From AP-15 sp963698995 (lineage in GTDB: Bacteria > Pseudomonadota > Alphaproteobacteria > ATCC43930 > CGMCC-115725), in NCBI GenBank assembly GCA_963698995.1, contig CAVOTD010000001.1:46713-110712 (forward strand): 64,000 bases of DNA. Reading direction: 5' to 3'. Both the position numbers and the translations under genes were made by a program. Positions 35,445-43,960 of this stretch are shown here, one piece after another. Under the pieces are notes generated by a model. That model made no database searches. It worked only from the letters and a program-made list of their open reading frames with translations, and was not told the DNA's origin. How positions within the stretch are numbered: position 1 is the stretch's first letter; each line of letters starts with the position of its first letter.

Positions 35445-35786
35445 ATGCGTCATCTGGCGTGGCTTGCCGCGTTGCTGCCGCTGGCGGCCTGCGGTTCGGT
35501 CGGTTCCGGGTCCTCGGCGACCCTGATCCTCAGCAATCCGACCTGGGATCGCGTCAATGTCGAGGCGGTCGTGACAAAGAGCCCCGATTGCGAGAACCGC
35601 GACGCCTATCTTTCGACGCAAGATTTCGTCATGACCAAGGATCATAGCCAGCGGATCGAAGCTCCGAACGCCGAAAACATCTGCTGGCGCCACGATCGCA
35701 ATCCGAACAACCCGGTCGCCGGCGTCTGGTCGGGGTGGAGCCGGGCCACGATGTTTCCCGGCCAGACCTTCGAAACCGAACTATAG
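35445..35786 (+). CDS. Small lipoprotein of unknown function
   Basis: A 113-residue protein from ATG 35445 (a GTG one codon upstream is possible). The lipoprotein signal is RHLAWLAALLPLAACGS, with the lipobox LAAC. The mature part has several Cys and Trp residues (KSPDCENRD, NICWRHDRNP, GVWSGWSRATMF), suggesting a small disulfide-stabilised domain. No family is recognised. It stands between cytochrome b561 and the formamidase gene. Confidence 0.7.
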   Translation: MRHLAWLAALLPLAACGSVGSGSSATLILSNPTWDRVNVEAVVTKSPDCENRDAYLSTQDFVMTKDHSQRIEAPNAENICWRHDRNPNNPVAGVWSGWSRATMFPGQTFETEL

Positions 35787-35853
35787 TTGGTTTTTCGCTG
35801 ATCGCCGGCTGGCCCGGCATCGGCCCGGAAAACTGGCGCAGGGAGTTTAGCCG

Positions 35854-36805
35854 ATGTCGCAGCATCACGTTTTGCGGGCCGGTCCCGAGACCTGTCACTG
35901 GGGGTTTTTCGACGCCGGGCTGAAACCGGTGCTGACGGTCGCATCGGGCGACACGGTGACTATGGACTGCGTCTCCGGCGGCCCCGATGTGCTGCCGCAA
36001 GGGGGCCATTTCGACATTCTCCCCGACCATCTGGCGATCCACCGCGCGGCTCGAACCGCGTCTCGGCGCGCACATCCTGACGGGTCCGATCGCGATCGAG
36101 GGCGCCGAGCCCGGCGATGTGCTCGAGATCCAGATTCTGGCAATCGACCCCCGGCAGAATTGGGGCTACACCCGCATCAGGCCGCTCGCCGGCACCTTGC
36201 CGGAGGATTTCCCGATCCGCCGGATCTGGCACACCGGCATCGACCGCCAGCGCGGCATCGCCACCGTGCCCTGGGGAGCGGAGATCGAATTGGCGCCGTT
36301 TTTCGGGGTCATGGGGGTGGCGCCGCCGCCGGTCTATGGCGCGGTAACCTCGATCGTTCCGCGCGAGTTCGGCGGCAATATGGATCTGAAGGAACTCGTT
36401 GCCGGCACGACCTTGTATCTGCCGGTGTGGGCGCCGGGGGCGTTGTTCTCGGCCGGCGACGGCCATGGGGTGCAAGGCGACGGCGAGGTCTGCGTGACGG
36501 CGCTCGAAACCGCGCTCAGCGGCACCTTCCGTCTGTCCTTGCGCAAGGATTTGAGTTTCGATCTGCCGCGCGCCGAGACCCCGTCGCATCACATCACGAT
36601 GGGCTTCAACGAGGATCTCGACGACGCCGCAAAGACCGCGCTGCGCCAGATGATCGGCCTGATCGGCGAGCGCCTCGGCCTCTCTGCGGAAGATGCCTAC
36701 ATGTTCTGCAGCCTTGCGGTCGATATGCGGGTCACCCAATTGGTGGACGGCAACAAGGGCATCCACGCGATGCTGCCAAAGCGTTACGCGCAAGACCGGA
36801 ATTAG
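35854..36805 (+). CDS. Acetamidase/formamidase family protein (one frameshift near 36049)
   Basis: ATG 35854 starts MSQHHVLRAGPETCHWGFFD. The frame changes near 36049 and resumes as LEPRLGAHILTGPIAIEGAE. Family motifs follow: PGDVLEIQILAIDPRQNWGY, VPREFGGNMDLKELVAGTTL, YLPVWAPGALFSAGDGHGVQ, GDGEVCVTALET and SLAVDMRVTQLVDGNKGIHA. Members hydrolyse formamide, acetamide or similar short amides to ammonia and the acid. No nitrogen-regulation gene is adjacent. The substrate may be a longer amide, given the amide-hydrolysing genes at 44-58 kb. Confidence 0.88.
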
Positions 36806-36879
36806 AAAGCAAGCAACGGATAGAGCCAAACTCCCGTCTCCTCCATCTTAAGCCAAGCTGATTTGCGGAGGAGGTTAAC

Positions 36880-37956
36880 ATGTTGGATTTCGAGCAGTGC
36901 TGGGCGGCACTCGAGCGGCGCGACGCGAGCGCCGCGGACAGGTTCTTCTACGGCGTGCGCACGACCGGCGTCTATTGCCGGCCGGGCTGCACGTCGCGGC
37001 TGCCGTTGCGCGCCAACACGATGTTTTTCGAGACGCACGCGGCAGCAGAGGCCGCCGGGCTGCGGCCCTGCAAGCGCTGCCGGCCGACGGACGGCTCGTC
37101 TGCCTCGCGGCATGTCGCCGCGATCGAGAAGGCGTGTGCGCTGTTGCAGAACAGCGAAACAATGCCGAGCTTAGCCGAGCTCGCCGATGCGGCCGGCATC
37201 AGCCGGTTTCATTTTCATCGGGTGTTCAAGCAGATCACCGGCGCCACCCCGCGCGATTACGCGCGGACCCACCGGCTCGGCCGACTCGCCGACAAGCTGG
37301 ACGCGGGTCAGCCGGTCACCGCGGCGATCTACGCATCGGGGTTCGGGTCGAGCTCGCGCGCCTATGAGGCGGCGCCAGCGGGGCTCGGCATGACCCCCGG
37401 GGCGCGCCGCCGCGGCGGCACGGGTGAGACGATCCGTTTTGTCACGGTCGAGACGCCCCTCGGCTGGGCGCTCGTCGCCGCCACCGGGCGCGGGGTCTGC
37501 ATGACCGCACTGGCCGACGCTCGCGACAGCCTCGTGACCGCCCTGCGGCAGCGTTTCCCCGCGGCAACGCTGGTCGCCGAGGACGCCGGGCTCAAGGACT
37601 GGGCCGAGCGGATCGTTGGCTTTATCACAGCCCCCGATCACAACCTCGACCTGCCGCTCGACATCAAAGGCACGGCATTCCAGGCGCGGGTGTGGCGGGC
37701 ATTGCAGAAAATTCCGCTCGGCAGGACCGCGACCTATACCGAGATTGCCGCGGCGCTCGGCCAGCCGAAAGCGGTCCGCGCCGTCGCCCAGGCCTGCGCG
37801 GCGAACAAGCTCGCCCTCATTGTGCCGTGCCACCGGGTGATCCGCCGCGACGGGGAGCTGGGCGGCTATCGTTGGGGGGTGGAGCGCAAGCGCGCGCTCC
37901 TCGACCGGGAGCGGGCCGCAATAGCGCGGGAGCCGGCGGATGAGGCAGCAGCTTAA
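36880..37956 (+). CDS. ada: Bifunctional regulator/O6-methylguanine-DNA methyltransferase Ada
   Basis: A 358-residue protein. Residues 1-75 are the zinc domain with the four Cys ligands in GVYCRPGCTSRLPLRA and CKRCRPTDGS, which repairs methyl-phosphotriesters and switches on the activator. Next comes an AraC-type DNA-binding domain (LADAAGISRFHFHRVFKQIT, GATPRDYARTHRLGRLADKL). The C-terminal methyltransferase holds the active-site Cys in LIVPCHRVIRRDGELGGYRW. The gene overlaps the 2OG-oxygenase gene by 17 bp, an adaptive-response operon likely induced by its own methylated form. Confidence 0.95.
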   Translation: MLDFEQCWAALERRDASAADRFFYGVRTTGVYCRPGCTSRLPLRANTMFFETHAAAEAAGLRPCKRCRPTDGSSASRHVAAIEKACALLQNSETMPSLAELADAAGISRFHFHRVFKQITGATPRDYARTHRLGRLADKLDAGQPVTAAIYASGFGSSSRAYEAAPAGLGMTPGARRRGGTGETIRFVTVETPLGWALVAATGRGVCMTALADARDSLVTALRQRFPAATLVAEDAGLKDWAERIVGFITAPDHNLDLPLDIKGTAFQARVWRALQKIPLGRTATYTEIAAALGQPKAVRAVAQACAANKLALIVPCHRVIRRDGELGGYRWGVERKRALLDRERAAIAREPADEAAA

Positions 37957-38669
37957 GGCAAAGACGGTTGCCGGTCCGCTGAGCGCTGTCGATTGGGAGG
38001 GGGTCGCGGGCTCGCTCGACGAGCGCGGCTACGCGACCACTCCGCCGCTGCTGACGGCGCGGGAGTGCGGCGAACTCGCCGCACTCTACCCGAAGGAGGA
38101 GGCCTTTCGCAGCCGCGTCGTCATGCAACGCCACGCCTTTGGCCGCGGCGAGTACAAATATTTCCGGTACCCGCTGCCCGGCGCGGTCGAGAGGCTGCGC
38201 CAGGCGATCTACCCGCACCTCGCCCCGATCGCCAATCACTGGCGCGATACGCTGAACGAGAAAGGACGGTTCCCGCCGTCGCTCACCGGCTATCTCGATC
38301 AATGCCACCGAGCTGGCCAACAACGGCCGACGCCACTGCTGCTCAAATACGAGGCCGGCGATTACAACTGTCTGCACCAGGACCTCTACGGCGATCTGGT
38401 GTTCCCGCTGCAGCTGACGGTGCTGCTCAGCGCGCCCGACGAAGATTTCACCGGCGGCGAATTCTTGCTTATTGAGCAGCGGCCGCGAGCGCAGTCGCGG
38501 GGCGAGGTCGTGCCGCTGCGGCAGGGTGAGGCCGTCATCTTTGCCGTGCACCACCGGCCGGTCGCAAGGCACCCGCGGTCGCTATCGGGTGACGATGCGC
38601 CACGGCGTCAGCCGTCTGCGCTCGGGCCACCGTTACACGCTCGGCATCATCTTCCACGATGCGGCGTGA
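37940..38669 (+). CDS. 2OG-Fe(II) oxygenase (one frameshift near 38565)
   Basis: ATG 37940 starts MRQQLKAKTVAGPLSAVDWE. The jelly-roll iron ligands are visible as HQDLYGDLVFPLQLTVLLSA (H-x-D) and, after a frame change near 38565, the distal His in RGRYRVTMRHGVSRLRSGHR, ending TLGIIFHDAA. Length is about 243 residues. The sequence resembles COG3826-type dioxygenases that commonly accompany ada. Coupling to Ada suggests a role in repair of alkylated bases, though it is not AlkB itself by sequence, and the substrate is inferred. Confidence 0.82.
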
Positions 38670-38785
38670 GCGCCTCCTGAGCCTCCGCCGCGCCCGCGAG
38701 CGTTATTCACATAGCTTCGACTGATCCCGTATCGCCTCCGAGCGCGGGTGGGAGTCGCCGTTTTCGTTACGCAATTAAACGCGAA

Positions 38786-38817
38786 TTGACAGCGGCGCGT
38801 GGATTAATGTTAACATT
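38786..38817 (+). promoter_or_regulatory. Promoter region with 12-bp palindrome before the SGNH hydrolase gene
   Basis: A consensus -35 hexamer TTGACA lies at 38786-38791. Where the -10 should be is the perfect palindrome AATGTTAACATT (38806-38817), followed by another GTTAAC. The tract is AT-rich against its surroundings and 37 bp before the ATG. The palindrome would overlap the -10 and start site, as a repressor site would. The -10 itself is weak. Confidence 0.45.
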
Positions 38818-38853
38818 GTTAACCAAAAACACACATCCAACGGGGGAATCGCC

Positions 38854-40260
38854 ATGCGCATGCGCAATGCTTGGTGGTCAAGCGCTACCTTCTTCGCAAT
38901 AGCCTTTGCCGTCGCCACACTTGCGGTCCCTCCGGCCGCCGTCGCCGATGATCAGCAGCAAAGCGGCCAACATTGGGTCGCTACTTGGGCCACCTCTCCG
39001 GCGACATTTTTCCAATACGTTCCACCCGTTGCACCGGCTCCGCCCGGTCCGCCCACGACATTTGCTCCGGCCAACATTCAACCCGATCTCGGATTCCCCT
39101 TCCCCGACGCTAACACGGCAGGGGCGACCGAGCAGACGTTCCGCTCGATCGTCAAACCCGACCTCTGGGGCAATAAGATGCGATTTCGCTTCTCGAACGT
39201 CTTCGGCACCCAGCCGGTCACCTTCAGCAGCGTTACCGTCGCTCTCCAGGAATACTCAGGCAACCTCGTTGACGGCACCGTCACGCCGGTGACTTTCGGC
39301 GGCCAGAAATCGGTGACGATCCCGGCCGGCCAGGAAATCTTCAGCGACGGCATCAGACTGTCCTGGGTGCAGGGCGCCGATGATCCAGGTGTCCAAGGCC
39401 GCAACTTGGCCATCAGCTACGCGGTCGAAGGCGACAGCGGGTCGATGACCTTTCACAGCAGCGCTTTTGTGACCTCTTACATCACTCCGCCTGGCAGCGG
39501 CGATCACACGGGAGATCTTGACGTCTTTGCGTTCGAATTCACCACAACTTCCTGGTTCTTCCTCGACGCGGTGGACGTCATGGCCCCGTCGGACACGGTC
39601 GTCGTTTGCGCTTTCGGCGACTCGATCACCGATGGCACACACTCGACGCTCAACATCAATGATCGCTGGATGAACACGCTTTCCCGTCGGTTGCATAATG
39701 CCTATGGCAACAAAATCAGCATCGTCAACGAGGCCATTGCCGGCAATAGGGTTGTAAACCCGGTCGTTCCAAATTCGACGGCTGGCCCAGCTGCGGTCGA
39801 CCGGCTCGACCGCGATGTGCTGGGGTTATCGGGACTGACCCATGTGATTTGGCTTGAGGGTATCAACGACATCGGCGCCGGTACGACGACGGATTCGATC
39901 ATCGCCGGATATCAGAACGTCGTCGGCCGTCTGCACGCCAAGGGCATTAAAGTCTACGGCGCAACACTGACCTCTGCGCTGGGTATCAGCGGCGTTGATA
40001 TGGGTGACAACGGCCCAGGGCATGACGCCAGTCGCATGGTCCTCAACGCCTTTATTCGCAGCTCCGGACTCTATGACGGCGTGGAGGATTTTGACGCGGC
40101 TACGCTCGACCCGTCTACCGGCAACATGCTGGCGGAGTTCTTACCCAACAGCACATTCACTCAGCTGCCGTGGGATTATCTCCATCCCAACCATGCCGGC
40201 TATCTTGCCATGGGCGCGACGGTCGATATCCAGCCGTTTGCGCCTTCTCATCATCATTGA
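38854..40260 (+). CDS. Secreted SGNH/GDSL-family hydrolase
   Basis: A 468-residue exported enzyme. The signal peptide runs to about AAVADD (TFFAIAFAVATLAVPPAAVA). Residues 40-240 form a carbohydrate-binding-like beta domain. The SGNH blocks then follow: VCAFGDSITDGTHS (nucleophile Ser), EAIAGNRVVN (Gly), WLEGINDIGAG (Asn) and DYLHPNHAGYLAMG (Asp/His). The family includes esterases and rhamnogalacturonan acetylesterase-like enzymes. A GGGGGA ribosome site precedes ATG 38854. Export by Sec followed by the T2SS at 1-12 kb is plausible. It ends in three His. Confidence 0.88.
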   Translation: MRMRNAWWSSATFFAIAFAVATLAVPPAAVADDQQQSGQHWVATWATSPATFFQYVPPVAPAPPGPPTTFAPANIQPDLGFPFPDANTAGATEQTFRSIVKPDLWGNKMRFRFSNVFGTQPVTFSSVTVALQEYSGNLVDGTVTPVTFGGQKSVTIPAGQEIFSDGIRLSWVQGADDPGVQGRNLAISYAVEGDSGSMTFHSSAFVTSYITPPGSGDHTGDLDVFAFEFTTTSWFFLDAVDVMAPSDTVVVCAFGDSITDGTHSTLNINDRWMNTLSRRLHNAYGNKISIVNEAIAGNRVVNPVVPNSTAGPAAVDRLDRDVLGLSGLTHVIWLEGINDIGAGTTTDSIIAGYQNVVGRLHAKGIKVYGATLTSALGISGVDMGDNGPGHDASRMVLNAFIRSSGLYDGVEDFDAATLDPSTGNMLAEFLPNSTFTQLPWDYLHPNHAGYLAMGATVDIQPFAPSHHH

Positions 40261-40514
40261 TGCGCTGGAGCCTGCCAGTGGCTCTTTTGAGACGCGCTTA
40301 TCCAGGGTTCAATCTTAATGCAGAAAACGCGTGGTACGTGAGCGCGAAATAAAGGGGAGGGGAAACTCCACAAGCTAGCGGCTGTGGATAGGCGGATCGG
40401 GCGCCTTGCCGATCCGGCAATGCCAAGTTAACGCCACATCACGAAGGGATGGCGCCCACCGTGAAATCCCAGCTGTCGAGGTCTCTGGGCGCCGCATCAC
40501 ATGGGAGGAAACAC

Positions 40515-42218
40515 GTGACCGATCGAGCAAGCCTTTCACGGCTTTGTGGCTTTGCCGCGCTCACTGCATCGGCGGCAGTCTTCGCCGCGCCGGCGGCGGC
40601 CGACAGCTGTACTAAACTCTCCAGCCTCGTTTTGCCGGAGGTGGTCTCCATCGCGGCCACGTCGATCGCGGCCGACAGCTTCACGCCGCCGGGCTTGACG
40701 ACGCCCGTACCGGTCGCTTTCTGCCGGATCCAGATCACCGTCACGCCGGCGATCGATATCGAAATCTGGCTGCCGCCGACGGCCAATTGGAACCATCGTT
40801 TCCAAGCCGAGGGCGGTGGCGGCTATGCCGGCACCGTCTCCTATTCGGCGCTGGTGATGGCCGTGACCGGTGACGCGGTGACCGGGCAATTCGCCACCGC
40901 CTCGACCGATACCGGGCATCCCGCGACCGGCACGGCCAATGGCCAGGGCGGCGCCAACGCCGCGCAAGGCGGAGGCGGTTTCGCGCTCAACCCTGCCAAC
41001 AACATGCTCAATGAGGGGCTGATCGTTGATTTTGGCTCGCGTTCGCTGCACGAGATGACACTGAAGGCCAAGGCCGTCATCACGGTCTATTACGGTAAGC
41101 CGCAGAATTACGCCTATTGGAATGGCTGTTCGACGGGCGGACGACAGGGATGGATCGAAGCGCAGCGCTTCCCCGAGGATTATGACGGAATCCTCGCGGG
41201 CGCGCCGGCTTTCAATTGGGACCGCTTCATCCCTGCCGAGCTCTGGCCTGAGCTTGTCATGAACCTGGATGTCGGAGCGCCGGTCTCGCAGACGAAGCTC
41301 ACGGCCGTGACTGCGGCGGCCATCAAGGCGTGCGACGGGCTTGACGGCGTGATCGACGGCGTCATCAACGACCCGCGGCAATGCCACTTTGATCCGCATA
41401 GATTGGTATGCAGCCGGCCCGGCGCGCCAACCGACGGTACCTGCCTCAGCAGTCCCGAAGCCGATGCGGTCCAGCAGATCTGGCGCGGCGCGCGCGGCAC
41501 GCATGGCGAGTTCCTATGGTACGGACTTGAGCCGGGCGCATCCTTCGCCGGCTTGGCCAACTCGTCATCCGACACGCCGCCGGTCGCTCTGCCCTTCACG
41601 ATCACGCTCGATCACTGGCGCCTCTGGATCAAGCAGGACCCGAGCTTCGACTGGTCTACACTGACCACCGCCAGCTTCGAAACCGGCTTCCGGCAGTCGC
41701 AAGAGAAGTTCCATGCGGTTCTCGGCACTGACGACCCGGATCTCTCCCGCTTTCGCGGATATGGCGGCAAGATGATCACTTATCACGGCTGGGCCGACCA
41801 GCTCATCTTCCCGAAGGGATCGATCGACTACTTCAACCACGTCGTTGCAGCGAATGGCGGGTTGAAGCGCGTGCGGGAGTTCGATCGGCTCTTCATGATC
41901 CCTGGCATGAACCACTGTCGAGGCGGCGCCGGCGCGGTCAATTTCGGGCAATCCGGCGTCGTACCAGTATCGCTCGACCCCGAGCACGATGCGGTCCTCG
42001 CGCTGCAGCGATGGGTCGAAGAGGGCGTCGCGCCGGACGTGCTGATCGCAACGACGGATCAGCCCCTGGCGACACATGCGGCAGAGAACACGACGCAACC
42101 TGCGGCTTTCACTCGGCCGCTCTGCCCTTACCCCGAAGAGGCGCGGTACAGGGGCGCCGGTGACCCAACCGACGCGGCGAATTTCGATTGCGTCGGCACC
42201 GATCGGGACCGCCATTGA
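40515..42218 (+). CDS. Tannase/feruloyl esterase family alpha/beta-hydrolase, secreted
   Basis: About 567 residues from GTG 40515, chosen because GGGAGG lies 7 bp upstream and a signal peptide starts there (LCGFAALTASAAVFAAPAAA). An ATG at 40449 in the same frame would put a long hydrophilic stretch in front. The nucleophile is in NGCSTGGRQGWIEAQRFPED, the acid in ITYHGWADQLIFPKG and the His in FMIPGMNHCRGGAGAVNFG. The Cys residues beside the Ser and the His form the disulfide known in this family. An Ala/Gly insert (TGTANGQGGANAAQGGGG) is present. It would cleave esters of hydroxycinnamic or gallic acids. Confidence 0.9.
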   Translation: MTDRASLSRLCGFAALTASAAVFAAPAAADSCTKLSSLVLPEVVSIAATSIAADSFTPPGLTTPVPVAFCRIQITVTPAIDIEIWLPPTANWNHRFQAEGGGGYAGTVSYSALVMAVTGDAVTGQFATASTDTGHPATGTANGQGGANAAQGGGGFALNPANNMLNEGLIVDFGSRSLHEMTLKAKAVITVYYGKPQNYAYWNGCSTGGRQGWIEAQRFPEDYDGILAGAPAFNWDRFIPAELWPELVMNLDVGAPVSQTKLTAVTAAAIKACDGLDGVIDGVINDPRQCHFDPHRLVCSRPGAPTDGTCLSSPEADAVQQIWRGARGTHGEFLWYGLEPGASFAGLANSSSDTPPVALPFTITLDHWRLWIKQDPSFDWSTLTTASFETGFRQSQEKFHAVLGTDDPDLSRFRGYGGKMITYHGWADQLIFPKGSIDYFNHVVAANGGLKRVREFDRLFMIPGMNHCRGGAGAVNFGQSGVVPVSLDPEHDAVLALQRWVEEGVAPDVLIATTDQPLATHAAENTTQPAAFTRPLCPYPEEARYRGAGDPTDAANFDCVGTDRDRH

Positions 42219-42302
42219 GCTGATGACGGCCCGATGGAGACGAGATGCGACCCCGAATTGACGTGCGCCTAAGGTCGGGTCAGGCGTAGGGGCCTGTCCA
42301 AG

Positions 42303-42632
42303 TTAGCGCGGAGCGGTCTCGAAGACTTCCTTCGCCGCCAACGCCGCGGTCATCGCCGCCGGCCAGCCGGCGTAAAAGGCGAGATGGGTGATCAGCTCGC
42401 CGATCTCGTTCTTGCTGACCCCGTTGCCGAGAGCACGCTCGAGATGGCCGCGCAGTTGCCGCTCGCGCCCGAGGGCGACGAGTGTCGCCACGGTGATCAG
42501 GCTGCGATCGCGCTTTGAAAGGCCCGGGCGCTCCCAAACTTCACCGTAGACAACCTTCTCGGCCAACTCGACAAGCTTCGGCGCAATCGGGCGGACCTGC
42601 TCGCGCGGGGGTGACGGTGCTGATGCGGCCAT
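42303..42632 (-). CDS. Carboxymuconolactone decarboxylase family protein
   Basis: About 109 residues from ATG 42632. VYGEVWERPGLSKRDRSLIT with VATLVALGRERQLRGHLERA and GVSKNEIGELITHLAFYAGW is the AhpD-like CMD fold. It has no C-x2-C pair, so it lacks the alkylhydroperoxidase redox site. The role may be 4-carboxymuconolactone decarboxylation in the protocatechuate branch, which would fit release of aromatic acids by the nearby esterase, or an unknown lactone reaction. The LysR remnant lies upstream on the same strand. Confidence 0.85.
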   Translation of the reverse strand: MAASAPSPPREQVRPIAPKLVELAEKVVYGEVWERPGLSKRDRSLITVATLVALGRERQLRGHLERALGNGVSKNEIGELITHLAFYAGWPAAMTAALAAKEVFETAPR

Positions 42633-42639
42633 TGCCGCC

Positions 42640-43490
42640 TCCTTCTGCTGAGCGCTGTACGCCAGCGCACGCTCTTGCCGATGTCCCGGCCGATCTTTCC
42701 AGCTGCCCGACGTGCCAGCTCGACGAGACTGCGCACCGGGCCGAGGGCTCACTGCGGCGATGCGCCAAGCTCAGCGGAGCCCGCGGCCCATCGCCTTCGA
42801 TCGGCCGATAGGTGACGCCCTGCGGATTCATCTGCTGCATCGAAGCAGGCTCGATCGAGACGCCCTGTCCGGCCGCCATCAGGTTCACGGTCGAGGCGAC
42901 TGCGGGGGCCTGTTGCACGACATTCGGGCTGAAGCCGGCCCGTTGACAGGCTGAGGTGATGTCGTCGTAAAGCCCGGGCTGTTGGTCCGCGGGAAGAGGA
43001 TGAAGGCCTCGCCGGCCAAAGATCCGAGGGAGAGCGAGCGCGAAGCCGCCAGAGCATGCCCGGAGGGCAGCGCGATCAGCATTTCCTCATCGAGCATCGG
43101 GTAGACGGCAAGGCCGTCGATTTTCGCCGGAGGTCAAGCGGACAAACGCCGCGTCGACTTGTCCGTCGCGCAACCCGATGACGAGCTGCGAGATGCCGCT
43201 CTCGACAAGGGATACCGCTATCCCGGGAAAGCGCACCCGGTAATCCTGGATGATCACCGGTACAAAAGGGGTTGAACGAGGCCGAGCCGGTGAAACCGAT
43301 GCGGATCATCCCCTGATCGCCGCGCGCGACGCGTTGCGCTGTGGCTTTCGCCTGCTCAACCTGTTCAAGGATCGCCCGGGCGTCGTCGAGCAGACACCTG
43401 CCCGCATCGGTCAACTCGACGCCGCGTGTCAAGCGATGCAGCAGCAATGCTTCGATTTCGTGCTTATTCCAATATTCAAAATCGATGCGC
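42640..43490 (-). pseudogene. LysR-type transcriptional regulator, N-terminally truncated and frameshifted
   Basis: The readable sequence begins LLLHRLTRGVELTDAGRCLL, the end of a LysR DNA-binding domain, and continues with AILEQVEQAKATAQRVARGD and GMIRIGFTGSASFNPF. Frame changes follow, then MLDEEMLIALPSGHALAASR, and in a further frame QQAPAVASTVNLMAAGQGVS, IEPASMQQMNPQGVTYRPIE. The first 45 or so residues, with the helix-turn-helix, are absent. The sequence directly upstream (43490 onward) does not encode them in any frame. It could not bind DNA as shown. It probably once controlled the adjacent CMD gene. Confidence 0.75.
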
Positions 43491-43530
43491 TTGATCGGCG
43501 GCACTTATCGGGCGGGAAAGGGAATTGGGG

Positions 43531-43914
43531 TCACTTTTTTGCTGTTCCTTGTCGTGCAATGATCTTGTCCTTGATCTGGTTGTAGACGTTGGCCGGGAGG
43601 ATCTTGCGCTGAAGGAGATCGTCTTTTCCGTTGTAAGGCCGATTCGCAATGATTGCTTTGGCGCGCGCGGGCCCGACGCCCGGAAGTTTATCCAGCTCCT
43701 CGGAAGTAGCGGAGTTGATATCAACCAATCCGCCCTGCTGCTGAGATCCGGTGGTAGCGGGCGATTGACTTGTCGTTGCCGGTGGGGTGGTCGCCGGTTT
43801 GGTCGTCGCCGGAGTTCGGGATGGGCTCGGCGGCGAAGGCGTCTGCGCAACGGCAGGTCCGATCAGAAGCATGCTCAAGATCGATAATGCCAAATAACGT
43901 GCTAGTCCCGTCAT
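43531..43914 (-). CDS. Exported helix-hairpin-helix (ComEA-like) protein
   Basis: About 127 residues from ATG 43914, preceded by GGAGG at 8 bp. The signal peptide is LARYLALSILSMLLIGPAVA. A low-complexity Pro/Thr/Ser linker (PSRTPATTKPATTPPATTSQ) leads to a C-terminal helix-hairpin-helix: LVDINSATSEELDKLPGVGP, ARAKAIIANRPYNGKDDLLQ. Similar exported proteins bind DNA in natural transformation (ComEA), but many solitary copies have no proven role. No other competence gene is near. Confidence 0.85.
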   Translation of the reverse strand: MTGLARYLALSILSMLLIGPAVAQTPSPPSPSRTPATTKPATTPPATTSQSPATTGSQQQGGLVDINSATSEELDKLPGVGPARAKAIIANRPYNGKDDLLQRKILPANVYNQIKDKIIARQGTAKK

Positions 43915-43960
43915 GATCGTGTCCTCCATTCAGCTGGGTCTACGGAAATTTCGAGATTGA

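Noticed and set aside
43531..43914. The helix-hairpin-helix protein as part of a DNA-uptake system
   Set aside because: No comEC, comF, dprA or type IV pilus genes are nearby, and solitary exported HhH proteins are common without a competence role.
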